DNA of 40,183 nt from an uncultured bacterium (GTDB lineage Bacteria > Latescibacterota > UBA2968 > UBA8231), in the NCBI GenBank assembly GCA_937942165.1, contig CALDFW010000015.1:1-40183 (forward strand). Reading direction: 5' to 3'. The notes under the pieces were generated by a model. It was not told where the DNA came from. It saw nothing but the letters and a program-made list of their open reading frames with translations, and did not search any database. Positions 1 to 9,124 of the stretch are shown piece by piece; position 1 is the stretch's first letter; every line of letters begins with the position of its first letter. The position numbers were made by a program, and so were the translations under genes.

Positions 1-939
1 GCTCTGTTTTCTGCGGGTATCGAGATATACCGCCAGGATGATTACGATCCCTCGGGCAATGTCGTGATAAAAGGAAGAGACGTTGAGCAGGACGAGTCCA
101 TTACTGAGCACGGTGAGAATGAGTATGCCAATAAAGGCTCCAGCGAGCGTTCCCACTCCGCCTGTTAGGCTAATACCCCCTAGAATCACGGCGGCAATAA
201 CCTGCAGTTCAAAGCCCAGCCCGGCATTGGGCTGGCCAGAATTAAGACGTGAAGCGAGGATGAAAGCGCTGAGCGCGGCCAATATGCCAGCGATAACAAA
301 TACGGCAATCCGTATTCTATCTACGGGCAAGCCGGAGAGCCTAGCTGCCTGCGAATTTCCTCCAACCGCATAAACGTAGCGTCCAAAGGTCGTGTAGTGT
401 AGCACGTAAAAGAAGAGCGCCAGCAATAGGAAGGCGATGAGTACGGGTATGGGAATCGGCCCCCAGTGTCCGGTGCCGATTTCGATAAATGAGTCAACCG
501 ATCCCTGTATCGAAACGGCCTGCGTAGACACCATAGATCCCCCACGCAAGATAGCCATCATGCCCAGCGTAGCGATAAGCGAGTTTATGTGTGCACGAGT
601 AATCAGCAGTCCGTTAATTAAGCCAATACAGGCGCCCGCAAAGAGGGCCGCTCCAAGCGCTACTAATACACTAGAAAAGCTGTTGAGAACCGCTACCGCA
701 ACGATGCCAGCGACGGCCTGCACCGACCCCACGCTCAAGTCAATTTCACCCAGTAGAATGACCATGACCATGCCAATGCCCGCTATTGCGACGAGCGCGG
801 CATCGCGCAGCACATTTTTTATGTTGAGTGCCGTAAAAAAAACGGGGCTCAAAAACGACAGTACGACACACAGAAGAATCAGGGCCAACAACAGACCCGC
901 CTGCTCGTTTTGCAGGAGACGGTTAACCCATGTCCTCAT
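1..939 (-). CDS. RbsC-type sugar ABC transporter permease (CUT2), 3' end cut by window edge
   Basis: This is a multi-spanning inner-membrane permease of the ribose/xylose/galactose (CUT2, BPD_transp_2) family. I translated it from the ATG at 939. The frame is open for 313 codons with no stop before base 1, so only the last few residues are missing (RbsC proteins are about 320 residues). It shows the family hallmarks: a hydrophobic N-terminus, the stretch GEIDLSVGSV near residue 65, and GGNSQAARLSG followed by a V-D-R-I-R segment near residue 200. The ATG overlaps the stop of the upstream binding-protein gene as ATGA, so the two are translationally coupled. Its partner ATPase (RbsA type) would be expected just off the left edge. 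Family assignment is firm; the sugar is unknown. Confidence 0.9.
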   Translation of the reverse strand, partial: MRTWVNRLLQNEQAGLLLALILLCVVLSFLSPVFFTALNIKNVLRDAALVAIAGIGMVMVILLGEIDLSVGSVQAVAGIVAVAVLNSFSSVLVALGAALFAGACIGLINGLLITRAHINSLIATLGMMAILRGGSMVSTQAVSIQGSVDSFIEIGTGHWGPIPIPVLIAFLLLALFFYVLHYTTFGRYVYAVGGNSQAARLSGLPVDRIRIAVFVIAGILAALSAFILASRLNSGQPNAGLGFELQVIAAVILGGISLTGGVGTLAGAFIGILILTVLSNGLVLLNVSSFYHDIARGIVIILAVYLDTRRKQS

Positions 940-1928
940 TGCAGCAAGCCTCTGACAGCATCGAGCTTCATAGCAAAGGGCTGCACCGCCTTGTCGTAGA
1001 ATTGGTCAACGTTCGCACGCGTAATCATAACGGTAGGCGTTTCATAGTGCGCGGGAAGCGTCTCGCCAGCGTGGAGTTTCATTGCGGCATCTACCAGAGA
1101 AACACCTACAAAATCCGGAAACATACCCAGCGCGGCTCGGTAAGAAGAATCGCCCATAAGAGCCGACTGCCCTACAATGCCCTCAAAGCCAAACCCAATA
1201 GCCGTTAGATTGTTCTCATCAAAACCCGCTGCTTTATAAGCGGCCATTCCCCCCGACGTCGAGTCGTCATTGATGCCGAAAACCACATTTATGTCGGGAT
1301 GAGCGGTAAGCGCATCTTGGGCGACCTTAAAGGCTTTTTCTTTGAGCCCCTGACTATCCACCTCTTGAACGACCTGATAAGCTATGCCACTCTCTTCTAA
1401 GCCCCGCTTGAACCCGGCTACCCGCTGCCGACAGTCTTCAAAATTGGGGAACCCAATTATGAGAATACGAGGATCGATACCATTGTCTTTGGCATGCTGG
1501 GCAAACCAAGCCCCCGCCTTATACCCGCTTGCTTCATTATCAATTCCAACATAGGTGTCACTCCCAGGAACCGGATTTGATTCAGTGATAACCTTTACGC
1601 CCGCGTCTTTTGCCTGCCGCACGACGGGCCCCATAGCTTTGGCGTCGACGGGCGTAAGGACCAATACATCAACGCCCTGAGCAAGCAGATTTTCAGCCTT
1701 TGAGATTTGAGCCGCCACATCCATATTCGCATCGGCAATGATCAGGTCGATGTCGCTGTTTTCGGCGTGTCGCTGAGCCGCTTTGCAAATATTCTGATAC
1801 CACTCGTGGGACATAAAATTGACGACGTAGCCCACCTTAAGCGAACCGTCTGATCGCTTTTCCCCTTCAGATCCGCAGGAAATGGCCAACAGAGCCGCGG
1901 CGAGGCATGTTATCATCGTTTTAAGCAT
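936..1928 (-). CDS. RbsB-type periplasmic sugar-binding lipoprotein (CUT2)
   Basis: This 330-residue protein is a Peripla_BP_4 family binding protein, the ligand receptor for the adjacent RbsC-type permease. It has a lipoprotein signal peptide with lipobox LAISC (Cys18). The RbsB-like core includes LAQGVDVLVLTPVD near residue 84 and VVFGINDDSTSGG near residue 215. The ATG at 1928 has a good Shine-Dalgarno, AGGAGAG. The stop overlaps the next gene. Lipid anchoring rather than a free periplasmic form is common in lineages outside the Proteobacteria. The binding protein follows a complete family-1 ABC trio in the same operon, which is unusual. Substrate is unknown: ribose, other pentoses, rhamnose or AI-2-like ligands are all possible. 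Confidence 0.92.
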   Translation of the reverse strand: MLKTMITCLAAALLAISCGSEGEKRSDGSLKVGYVVNFMSHEWYQNICKAAQRHAENSDIDLIIADANMDVAAQISKAENLLAQGVDVLVLTPVDAKAMGPVVRQAKDAGVKVITESNPVPGSDTYVGIDNEASGYKAGAWFAQHAKDNGIDPRILIIGFPNFEDCRQRVAGFKRGLEESGIAYQVVQEVDSQGLKEKAFKVAQDALTAHPDINVVFGINDDSTSGGMAAYKAAGFDENNLTAIGFGFEGIVGQSALMGDSSYRAALGMFPDFVGVSLVDAAMKLHAGETLPAHYETPTVMITRANVDQFYDKAVQPFAMKLDAVRGLLQ

Positions 1929-1940
1929 TTAGAAACTCTC

Positions 1941-2780
1941 CTATTCTTTTACTGCTCCGGCCGTAAGGCCCTGCACAAAATAACGTTGAAGCCCGACAAA
2001 GATAGCGATGGGCGGCAGACTAAAAATGATCGAGGCGGCGAATAACTGGTCGTATTTATTGACGTATTGGCCTAAAAATGCCGTCCGCAACCCAACGGCA
2101 ATGGTTTGTGCATTTGATTTGGTAAACACAAAAGCGAAAAGAAATTCGTTCCAGGAGAGCAAGAAGGCGAAGGTGCCAACTGCAATAATAGCTGGAGCCG
2201 CCAAGGGTAAGATTATGCGGTATAAGAGTTCGAACCGATTGCACCCATCAATAAGCGCAGCCTGTTCTAAATCAGCGGGGATCGCACGAAAGTAGCCGTT
2301 GAGTAACCAAGTACAAAAGGGGATGGCAAACCCCGTGTAAACGAGAATCATACCCGCATGAGTATCCAGCAAACCGAGCACGCGGATGACCTGAAAGAGA
2401 GGAATGAGTATAGAAGAGCCCGGCAGCATTTGCGACATTACCACTACCATCAAAAGAAGGGTAGCCCCTTTGAATTGAAACCGGGCAAAGGCATAGGCCG
2501 CGCTAATGCTAAAAGCCAGCGCTATCAGGGCCGTGCTCAGTGATATGATGACGCTATTGAGAAAGTATTTGAGGAAAGGCCCCGCATCCCACAGCTCTAC
2601 ATACGCCTTAAACGTAATGGTTTGGGGCCAGAGGACCGGGGGTGAGCTAGTCACCTCAGCCAGAGGGCGAATTGATGTGGTAACCACCCAAATCAAGGGC
2701 AGCACCAAGGCCAACACAAAGATTGTACCCAAGCCATACCCTAAGCTCGCCCTCACTCGTGCCTGCGTTTTAGTTCGCAT
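1941..2780 (-). CDS. MalG/UgpE-type carbohydrate ABC transporter permease (CUT1)
   Basis: This is the second permease subunit of a CUT1 carbohydrate importer, with about six membrane segments. The cytoplasmic EAA loop that contacts the ATPase is visible as EQAALIDGCNRFELLYRIIL, with the conserved A-A..D-G pattern, in the second half. I place the start at the ATG at 2780 (MRTKTQ): GGAAGG lies six bases upstream, and the start overlaps the end of the upstream permease by 11 bases. A TTG at 2801 also opens the frame but has no such site and would lengthen the overlap. It is 279 residues, normal for the family. Twelve bases separate it from the downstream binding-protein gene. Confidence 0.92.
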   Translation of the reverse strand: MRTKTQARVRASLGYGLGTIFVLALVLPLIWVVTTSIRPLAEVTSSPPVLWPQTITFKAYVELWDAGPFLKYFLNSVIISLSTALIALAFSISAAYAFARFQFKGATLLLMVVVMSQMLPGSSILIPLFQVIRVLGLLDTHAGMILVYTGFAIPFCTWLLNGYFRAIPADLEQAALIDGCNRFELLYRIILPLAAPAIIAVGTFAFLLSWNEFLFAFVFTKSNAQTIAVGLRTAFLGQYVNKYDQLFAASIIFSLPPIAIFVGLQRYFVQGLTAGAVKE

Positions 2781-3666
2781 TATTGGCCTTCCGTTCAGCA
2801 AATAGCATCCGTATAAAAAACAGACTCATACAGAGCAAGAAGACGAGGAGTAATAACCCTGCAGCGGCTCCCCTGCCGAGTCGCAAATGCTCAAAGGCTA
2901 TTCTGTAAATAGTGATGGGAACAACTTCTGTCGCCTTTGCCGGCCCTCCTTCTGTCATTATGAAAATCAGGGCAAAGTCATTGACCATCCAGATCGTGGC
3001 AAAGAGAAAGACCACGCCAATAACATGGCGAAGCTGGGGCAAAGTTACGTTAAAAAAGCGCTGAAATACGTTAGCCCCATCTACCTGTGCCGCTTCGTAA
3101 AGCTCCGTAGAAACCCCCTGTAGGCCAGCTAAGAGCATGATGGTTATATACGGCATAAAGCGCCAGATATTCGCCACGACAACCGCTCCCATTGCGGCAT
3201 CGGGTTCGGCTAACCAAGCTACGTTTTCCTCGATGAATCCCATGCTTAACAGGCCGTAGTTGATCAGACCAAAACTATCGTGGAAAAGCCAACGCCACAT
3301 ATAGCCAGTCACTACGGGGGCAATGGCCCAGGGCACGAGCAAGAAGCCGGTAAACACGGGCCGATATTTTTTAATCTCATTAAATATCAGGGCCATGCCT
3401 AAGCCCAGTATAAAGGCTAGCGGAAGGGATATAAGCGTAAAGCGCAAAGAAGCGAAAACGCTATTGCCGAAAGACCGGCTACCCAAAAGCTTGGCATAGT
3501 TTTCCAAGCCGATAAATACGTCTCCCCCGCTTGCCTTGAGAAGCCTGACCTTGTAGAAGCTCATGGTCAAGTTGTTGATCATCGGATACAGAATGACCAC
3601 AACGAGAACGATCAGTGCTGGAAGCAAAAAATAATAGGGAGTGAGGTCTCTTTTCTTTGTTTTCAT
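2770..3666 (-). CDS. MalF/UgpA-type carbohydrate ABC transporter permease (CUT1)
   Basis: This 298-residue protein is the first permease subunit of a CUT1 importer. It has a short basic N-terminus, then six hydrophobic segments. The EAA loop reads EAAQVDGANVFQRFFNVTLP in the last third, the classic ATPase docking motif. The ATG at 3666 lies two bases before the stop of the binding-protein gene (3668), so translation is probably coupled; its own ribosome site is weak. The next permease begins inside its 3' end. The trio of binding protein, MalF type and MalG type is complete, but no MalK/UgpC-type ATPase is in view. A shared ATPase elsewhere in the genome would be a normal arrangement for this class. 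Confidence 0.93.
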   Translation of the reverse strand: MKTKKRDLTPYYFLLPALIVLVVVILYPMINNLTMSFYKVRLLKASGGDVFIGLENYAKLLGSRSFGNSVFASLRFTLISLPLAFILGLGMALIFNEIKKYRPVFTGFLLVPWAIAPVVTGYMWRWLFHDSFGLINYGLLSMGFIEENVAWLAEPDAAMGAVVVANIWRFMPYITIMLLAGLQGVSTELYEAAQVDGANVFQRFFNVTLPQLRHVIGVVFLFATIWMVNDFALIFIMTEGGPAKATEVVPITIYRIAFEHLRLGRGAAAGLLLLVFLLCMSLFFIRMLFAERKANNAN

Positions 3667-3667
3667 C

Positions 3668-4960
3668 TTAATAATCGCTCAGTATCTCATTGACTTCTTC
3701 AGCGGCTTGATCGAGTGCCTCCTGAGGCGTGAGCGTCCCCGTCAGCGCCATATTTACCGCATCGGCGATATGACGCTGTATCTCCGTTATACCGGGATGC
3801 CCAGGCCAGCTAATTCCGTTACGTCCAGCCTCCGCAAGCTCATCCAATCCGATGTAATCGCTTTCAACCCCAGGAGCATAGGCCGCTTTCTGGGTCGGAA
3901 TACCGCCCAGATCTGGATTTGGTTTTAGCCAAACCGGATCGTTAACATAGAGTGCCTTGAGCACTTCCCACGCTTGTTCAGGGACGGGACTGTAGCCTGT
4001 AATCGCAACCATCACAACGTCCAGCAGCGTTCCAGAGGGATGCTCCTCATAGCGCGTTGCCGGACCGGGCACCTGCGCCAACACGAGTTTATCTAAATCA
4101 AAGTCGTAATTTCCAATCATGGCATTCTGCCACCAGGGCCCCTCAATTGAGAGAGCCGCTTTTCCCGTAGCCCAGTGGGCCGCATTCTCGTCAAAGCGGT
4201 AGGCTGCACTGGCGGCGGGCATAAACCCCTGTGACTTCATATCAACGAGCATTGAAAGCGCAGCCACGCCTGCAGGCCCATTAAACGCCGCGGCAGACCA
4301 ATCCGCATTAAATACGCGCCCACCCGCTCGAAAGAGCAGAGGAAGAAAGCGGTATGCCGTGTCTAAGTTGACTCCACCCGGCATCGTAAACGCGTCGATC
4401 CCTTGCCTCTTTAACAGCGGGCCCATCGCCTTAAGCTCTTCCCAATTTTCAGGTATTTCCAAGCCGTGCTGGGAAAGTATATCTCGATTGACCGCCAGGA
4501 TAAATGGCAACATCGTCACAGGCACACCGTAGTGTTTACCCTCATAGGAAACCGGATCCCAGACATTGTCGAGTATCCGACTCCTAACAGAGGGAAAGTC
4601 ATCAAAGTTCTCTAGCGCATAGAGCCCACCCAATTCTCCAAACTCAACCGAATATTTATGGTGCACTCGAACAATATCCGGTCCATCGCCGAGAATGGTT
4701 GTGCTAATGAGGCTTTCACGCTGCGTAGCCCAATCGCGGAATTCAAGCTCAATTTGTATGTCATCTCGCTCCGCATTAAACCGTTCAACGGCGGCTTTTA
4801 CCCATTCCTGCATGCCGGGCAAGCCCCCGAACTCCCAAAGCACGACGCGCACGGGCTGTCCCGGCACAATCCGCTCCGGTGTACCGCATCCCAAGCCCAA
4901 TGCCAAAAAGACACAGAACATTGGTGTAAATAGCTTTGATCTTTTCATAGACTCTCTCAT
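3668..4960 (-). CDS. Family 1 extracellular sugar-binding lipoprotein (UgpB/MalE-like, CUT1)
   Basis: This 430-residue protein is a family-1 solute-binding protein (SBP_bac_1). It carries a lipoprotein signal with LGLGC at the cleavage site (Cys25) and a typical core, including a domain-1 start VVLWEFGG, GDGPDIVRVHH near residue 90, and the glycine-containing motif EGPWWQN near residue 275. It is the first gene of the minus-strand operon and would deliver a mono- or oligosaccharide, or a glycerophosphodiester, to the two permeases that follow. The ATG at 4960 is preceded by GGAG at suitable spacing. A second in-frame ATG at 4948 also has GAGAG upstream and would shorten the N-region by four residues. 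The substrate cannot be read from sequence. Confidence 0.92.
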   Translation of the reverse strand: MRESMKRSKLFTPMFCVFLALGLGCGTPERIVPGQPVRVVLWEFGGLPGMQEWVKAAVERFNAERDDIQIELEFRDWATQRESLISTTILGDGPDIVRVHHKYSVEFGELGGLYALENFDDFPSVRSRILDNVWDPVSYEGKHYGVPVTMLPFILAVNRDILSQHGLEIPENWEELKAMGPLLKRQGIDAFTMPGGVNLDTAYRFLPLLFRAGGRVFNADWSAAAFNGPAGVAALSMLVDMKSQGFMPAASAAYRFDENAAHWATGKAALSIEGPWWQNAMIGNYDFDLDKLVLAQVPGPATRYEEHPSGTLLDVVMVAITGYSPVPEQAWEVLKALYVNDPVWLKPNPDLGGIPTQKAAYAPGVESDYIGLDELAEAGRNGISWPGHPGITEIQRHIADAVNMALTGTLTPQEALDQAAEEVNEILSDY

Positions 4961-4974
4961 TTATCTCCGGCATA

Positions 4975-5003
4975 TATATAGCTACGGGTACAGACGGGAG
5001 CAA
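4975..5003 (-). promoter_or_regulatory. Possible sigma70-like promoter for the ABC operon
   Basis: On the minus strand TTGCTC (5003-4998) and TATATA (4980-4975) are separated by 17 bases, 15 bases before the ATG at 4960. The fit to the -35 box is only partial. The short leader would still leave room for the GGAG ribosome site. This is a pattern match only. Confidence 0.25.
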
Positions 5004-5130
5004 GGCTTATTGAAAGCTTAGAGAACAACCTGCATGTAAAAATTAACACATATAGCAGCTCATATCCTGCATGCTCGCACCCTGTGATACTTTTTTGTAT
5101 TCTTTGCATACACAAAACGGAGACTGCACT

Positions 5131-5940
5131 ATGAAATGGACCCTTCTTCTGGCCGTATTTTATTCCCCACTTTTTGCCCAATCGTCATCTTCAATTCTTC
5201 CCATACCCCAACTGGCCCAGGAACCGGTCATAGATGGAAACCTATCTGAGTGGAAAGAGTACGGCCACAACGACGGCGTTTGGGATATGCGTCGAATAAC
5301 CCAGTCTTCGTTTTATGCTTTAGACCGCGGAGCGCGCAATAGACTCACTATCCACGGAAATGAAGGCTCCCTCCAGAGCGATCTGAGCGCTCGCTACTAT
5401 TTAGCTTGGGACGAAACCCATTTTTATTTTGGCGCAGAAGTAAACGACAACGTCAACGATACGGAAGATCCCGACCCTGCCGACAAGCGCTGGTATTTCA
5501 GAGATGCGATTTGTTGGTTTATGGAAGGCCCGCGGGACCTAGCATCCGAATGGTTTGGCCAAGGCGATAATGCATTCTGCTTTACCGCCTCGTCAGAAAA
5601 GCTTCCTCGCCATGCCTGGTGGAGGCACGGTACGGCCGGGAAGACGTATATCGAAGAACCCATACCAAACGTTGAATGGCACGTAGAATTCACGGGAGTA
5701 GAAGGCAACTTTGTCTTGGAAGCCAAGGTCGAAATGGCATCCACTTTTGGTCAGAGTGACCCGAATTGGAGGCCGGCTCAGATAGGCCACGAGTACGGTG
5801 TAGAGATCGTTCACACCGATCCAGACGGAGGTGATTACGGGGGCCATTTTATGATTTATGGCAATGGAGACGACGATATCACGTGGGGGCATGCCGTCCT
5901 TGTGGGGCCCCAGACACCCGTGGGTCGCCTATCGCACTAA
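5131..5940 (+). CDS. Secreted CBM9-like domain protein
   Basis: This 269-residue exported protein begins with a clear signal peptide (MKWTLLLAVFYSPLFAQ). I choose the ATG at 5131 because GGAG lies eight bases upstream and the signal peptide starts there; the frame also opens at 5071, but that adds 20 residues ahead of the signal. The body has the carbohydrate-binding-family-9-like pattern: PVIDGNLSEW near residue 34, YLAWDETHFYFGAEVNDN near residue 90, a D-A-I-C-W-F segment, and a C-terminal hydrophobic strand ending before HAVLVG. Such domains bind sugars or sit in multidomain secreted enzymes; here the domain stands alone. It is divergent from the sugar ABC operon and leads the DUF6785 and oxidoreductase genes, consistent with a role in polysaccharide use. 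A related gene lies at 35486-36415. Confidence 0.8.
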   Translation: MKWTLLLAVFYSPLFAQSSSSILPIPQLAQEPVIDGNLSEWKEYGHNDGVWDMRRITQSSFYALDRGARNRLTIHGNEGSLQSDLSARYYLAWDETHFYFGAEVNDNVNDTEDPDPADKRWYFRDAICWFMEGPRDLASEWFGQGDNAFCFTASSEKLPRHAWWRHGTAGKTYIEEPIPNVEWHVEFTGVEGNFVLEAKVEMASTFGQSDPNWRPAQIGHEYGVEIVHTDPDGGDYGGHFMIYGNGDDDITWGHAVLVGPQTPVGRLSH

Positions 5941-6043
5941 ACTGCGCGAGAGGCTGTTTAGTGGCACCCCATCTTGACACGACATCTACACAAAAATAAG
6001 TTGACACAAGCCCGATCCTGTTCACTGAAACGATATTAAACCA

Positions 6044-8035
6044 TTGTCGACCCCCAAGCCTGAACATCCCACAGCAGATTCGCATTCTCTGTCCAGCGGC
6101 CTGACGCCTCGTTCGCTCATACTTGGGCTGGCCCAGGTCTTTGTCGTATGCCTCGGTGCCCCCTACGCCATTTGGGTTTTAGGCTCGTCGGAGATCACCT
6201 GGTCTTTCTTCCCTATCTCGGTCGGCTTCTTTCTCGTCTGCGTCCTTATTCTCAATGCCCTGATCAAGTCATTCTGGCCGCATTCAGCGCTCAAACCCGC
6301 TGAAATTATCACCGTCGTTGTTATGGGCCTAGTGACTACCGGCATACCAATTTTTATGATGGGCTTTGTCTTATCCATACCGACAACGCCCTACTATTTG
6401 GCGTCTGCTGAAAACCAATGGGGCACCTACGTGGTCCCCCACCTCCCGGCTTGGCTCCTTCCATCAAACGAGGGCTTAGCTATGACCTGGTTTTTTGAGG
6501 GCCTCCCCATCGGCGAACCGATTCCCTGGGGCACCTTACTCAGCGCCTGGACGATGCCTCTATTTTGGTGGTTAAGCTTTATTTGGACGCTCTACTTTGT
6601 CTGCTTCTGCCTCGTTGTAATTCTGCGCAAGCAGTGGGTTGAACGCGAAAGACTCGCCTATCCGCTTATGGAAGTGCCGCAGTCGTTAGTGGCCAACGCC
6701 GATGGACCCGCCCGTTTTCCCGCAATAATGCGCAATAAAATCTTTTGGGCCGGAGCCGCAATTCCCCTTTTTATCGCGCTGTGGAACATCGTTGGGTTCT
6801 TTTTTCACTTTTTTCCCCAAATTGCGTGGGAACACCCCATCCAAATAGCCCCTGGATTTCCAACGCTTAGCGTTCGTTACTACTTCCCCGTTATCGGATT
6901 CATGTACTTTGCCAACCTGAATATCACCTTTAGCATATGGTTTTTCTTTGTGATTATCATGTTAGAGGAAGGACTATTTAATAGGTTTGGCATGGGCATT
7001 ACCGATGGGGACACCTTTGTCTTGGGTCAACTTCCTTCGACCTCTTGGCAGTCCTGGGGCGCCTTTGTTGCCCTCGTCTTATGGAGCCTCTGGATGGCTC
7101 GAGACCATATAAAAGACGTAGTGCGCAAAGCGTGGAATACGTCCCATCCCGTAGATGATTCACGTGAACTCCTATCCTATAGATCCGCCAGCATTGGATT
7201 TATACTTGGCATCGGCTACATGCTCGCCTGGCTCTACAGAGCGGGAATGGACCTAACTGTCGCCTCAGTTTTTTTACTCGGCGTGCTTATTGCCTACCTC
7301 GGCATAACCCGCCTCGTAGTGCAAACGGGCATGTTTTACATAACAACCCCCATGGTCAGTCAGGGCATGACCATGATGACGCTCGGAACGGCATCGATCT
7401 CTCCCTCAGGGCTAGCGGCCCTCGGTCTCACCTATTCGTTCTTTGGAGACGTACAGTCTATTTTTATGCCCTCTGCTGCTCATGCGGCCCGCTTGCATGA
7501 CGCCATGCGCATGACGCGACGCGGATTGTGTATAGCTATTGTACTCGCTCTTGGAGTAGGCTTTTTCTCAACCCTCACCTATGTGCTTATCATGGCGTAC
7601 GACCAGGGCGCCTCCAACTTTAACTCGTGGTTTTTCAGAGTGTCTTCTGGGGCAGGCGTCCGCGCATTTGACGACGTGATGGCCAAGATCAAAAGCCCGG
7701 CTGAGTTTCACGCACAAAAACTTACGTTCTTTGCCATTGGCTCTGCCGCAATGTCCGCGCTCACCTTTCTACAGTACCGTTTTACGTGGTGGCCTCTTCA
7801 CCCCGTTGGACTTGCCATTGCCTCCGTTTGGATGATCCGCAACCAAGCCGTAGCTATTTTTATAGCATGGGCCGCCAAAAGTCTTATAATGCGTTTTGGA
7901 GGTATTGAGCTCTACCGCAAGGCAGCACCCTTTTTCCTCGGTTTGATCCTAGGGCACTTCAGTGCTGTGGGTATTTCTTTCATTGTCGATATGATCTTTT
8001 TCCCAGGCAACGGGCACCCGATTCTACACGGATAA
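6044..8035 (+). CDS. DUF6785/DUF6784 family polytopic membrane protein (OPT-like)
   Basis: This is an inner-membrane protein of about 663 residues with roughly 12-14 hydrophobic segments. I recognise it as a DUF6785 protein with the DUF6784 C-terminal part, a family distantly like oligopeptide transporters. It is clearly homologous to the product of 13778-15682: both share GAPYAIW or GAPYSIW followed by SSEITWS, a P-A-W/D-W motif after the second long loop, and GITRLVVQ with a following Y-I/L-TTP. The best start is a TTG at 6044; there is no in-frame ATG nearby and a stop lies upstream at 6026, so the start is uncertain. It sits 38 bases before the oxidoreductase gene and probably shares its transcript. 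Transport is likely; the substrate is unknown. Confidence 0.85.
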   Translation: MSTPKPEHPTADSHSLSSGLTPRSLILGLAQVFVVCLGAPYAIWVLGSSEITWSFFPISVGFFLVCVLILNALIKSFWPHSALKPAEIITVVVMGLVTTGIPIFMMGFVLSIPTTPYYLASAENQWGTYVVPHLPAWLLPSNEGLAMTWFFEGLPIGEPIPWGTLLSAWTMPLFWWLSFIWTLYFVCFCLVVILRKQWVERERLAYPLMEVPQSLVANADGPARFPAIMRNKIFWAGAAIPLFIALWNIVGFFFHFFPQIAWEHPIQIAPGFPTLSVRYYFPVIGFMYFANLNITFSIWFFFVIIMLEEGLFNRFGMGITDGDTFVLGQLPSTSWQSWGAFVALVLWSLWMARDHIKDVVRKAWNTSHPVDDSRELLSYRSASIGFILGIGYMLAWLYRAGMDLTVASVFLLGVLIAYLGITRLVVQTGMFYITTPMVSQGMTMMTLGTASISPSGLAALGLTYSFFGDVQSIFMPSAAHAARLHDAMRMTRRGLCIAIVLALGVGFFSTLTYVLIMAYDQGASNFNSWFFRVSSGAGVRAFDDVMAKIKSPAEFHAQKLTFFAIGSAAMSALTFLQYRFTWWPLHPVGLAIASVWMIRNQAVAIFIAWAAKSLIMRFGGIELYRKAAPFFLGLILGHFSAVGISFIVDMIFFPGNGHPILHG

Positions 8036-8072
8036 AACGCCCCAATCCCCACATACATCGAGAGAATATACA

Positions 8073-9116
8073 ATGGCATTCCATCCGGTTCGGATTGGCC
8101 TTATTGGCTGTGGCACCCAAGCGCATGTCCACTTTCGCGGCCTCCAGTCTCTTGGACGGGACAGGGCGATCGTAACTGCCCTATGCGACCTGGATCAAAA
8201 GCGCCTGACAGAGGCGGCAGCGCTGTGGCCGGAAGCCCGGACATCTGCAGATTATCGGGACATGCTCGACGGGGATGGGCTAGATTTAGTGATTATCGCA
8301 ACAATGCCCAATAGCCACCACCAGATGGCCCTAGCTAGCCTAGATGCTGGAGCACATATCCTGTGCGAGAAACCCTTTATGATGCACGCCGGAGAAGCGG
8401 AAGAAGTGCTGTCAAAGGCAGAACAGTTGAAGTTGCAAGTGCAACTTGGCACGAATATGCGCTATTTACCCTCATCCCAGCATGCTCGCCGACTTATGGA
8501 GTCCAAAGAGATCGGCAAGCCCGTTTATATAAAGGCATGGGGATGCCATACGGCCCCACCCGTTTGGGCTCCGCACTATCACCTTGCCACTTCCGGCGGC
8601 GGCGTTCTGGCCTCAACGCTAGTACACACCCTTGATTTGGCCATGTGGGTTGCGCTCTCGCCCAATCCCATATCGGTTAGCGCATCCACCTCACGCCTAT
8701 TTCCAACAAAAAGAGGGCCGAAAGTTCAATCACACGTCCACGAACACTACGATGCCGAAGATCTGATTGGTGGCTTTATTCGATTTGACGACGGAAGTTA
8801 CTGCGCATTAGAAGGAAATTGGTGCAGCGAAGTGACCGACTTCCACAGTTTTCAAATTACGGCGGAAAGGGGAACCATCACCGGATCTCCCTATTCGGTG
8901 CGCATAGACAGAGAGGGTGAAGTCGAAGATATAACCCCCTCGCTCCAAGCCGATAATTGGTCTGAGAGCATATGGTCTCAAGATGCTGATATCATAGAAA
9001 AACTACGGCGCGGAGAGCGCTGGGGCCTGCAGAATGCTAGACAGCTGCTCAACTTACAAAAGGTAATCGATGCCTGCTATGAATCGGCGCGTAAAGGCAG
9101 AGAGATTCTTATTTAA
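8073..9116 (+). CDS. Gfo/Idh/MocA family NAD(P)-dependent oxidoreductase
   Basis: This 347-residue cytoplasmic dehydrogenase is predicted to act on a sugar, inositol or related polyol. It has an N-terminal Rossmann fold with the dinucleotide motif GCGTQAH (residues 12-18), the family signature CEKPF with Lys100, and the C-terminal catalytic segment VHTLDLAMW with His185 and Asp188. Length is typical. The ATG at 8073 has a GAGAG ribosome site. Its placement behind a CBM9-like secreted protein and a DUF6785 transporter, and opposite a sugar ABC operon, suggests that it processes an imported carbohydrate. It converges with the M28-like/FtsX gene with only eight bases between the two stops. Exact substrate and direction are not deducible. 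Confidence 0.93.
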   Translation: MAFHPVRIGLIGCGTQAHVHFRGLQSLGRDRAIVTALCDLDQKRLTEAAALWPEARTSADYRDMLDGDGLDLVIIATMPNSHHQMALASLDAGAHILCEKPFMMHAGEAEEVLSKAEQLKLQVQLGTNMRYLPSSQHARRLMESKEIGKPVYIKAWGCHTAPPVWAPHYHLATSGGGVLASTLVHTLDLAMWVALSPNPISVSASTSRLFPTKRGPKVQSHVHEHYDAEDLIGGFIRFDDGSYCALEGNWCSEVTDFHSFQITAERGTITGSPYSVRIDREGEVEDITPSLQADNWSESIWSQDADIIEKLRRGERWGLQNARQLLNLQKVIDACYESARKGREILI

Positions 9117-9124
9117 CCCCTTTT

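Noticed and set aside
83-955. Plus-strand ORFs opposite the RbsC-type permease
   Set aside because: They are antisense shadows: the minus frame gives a complete, recognisable permease.
5071-5130. Longer start for the CBM9-like gene
   Set aside because: The signal peptide and a good GGAG ribosome site both point to the ATG at 5131.
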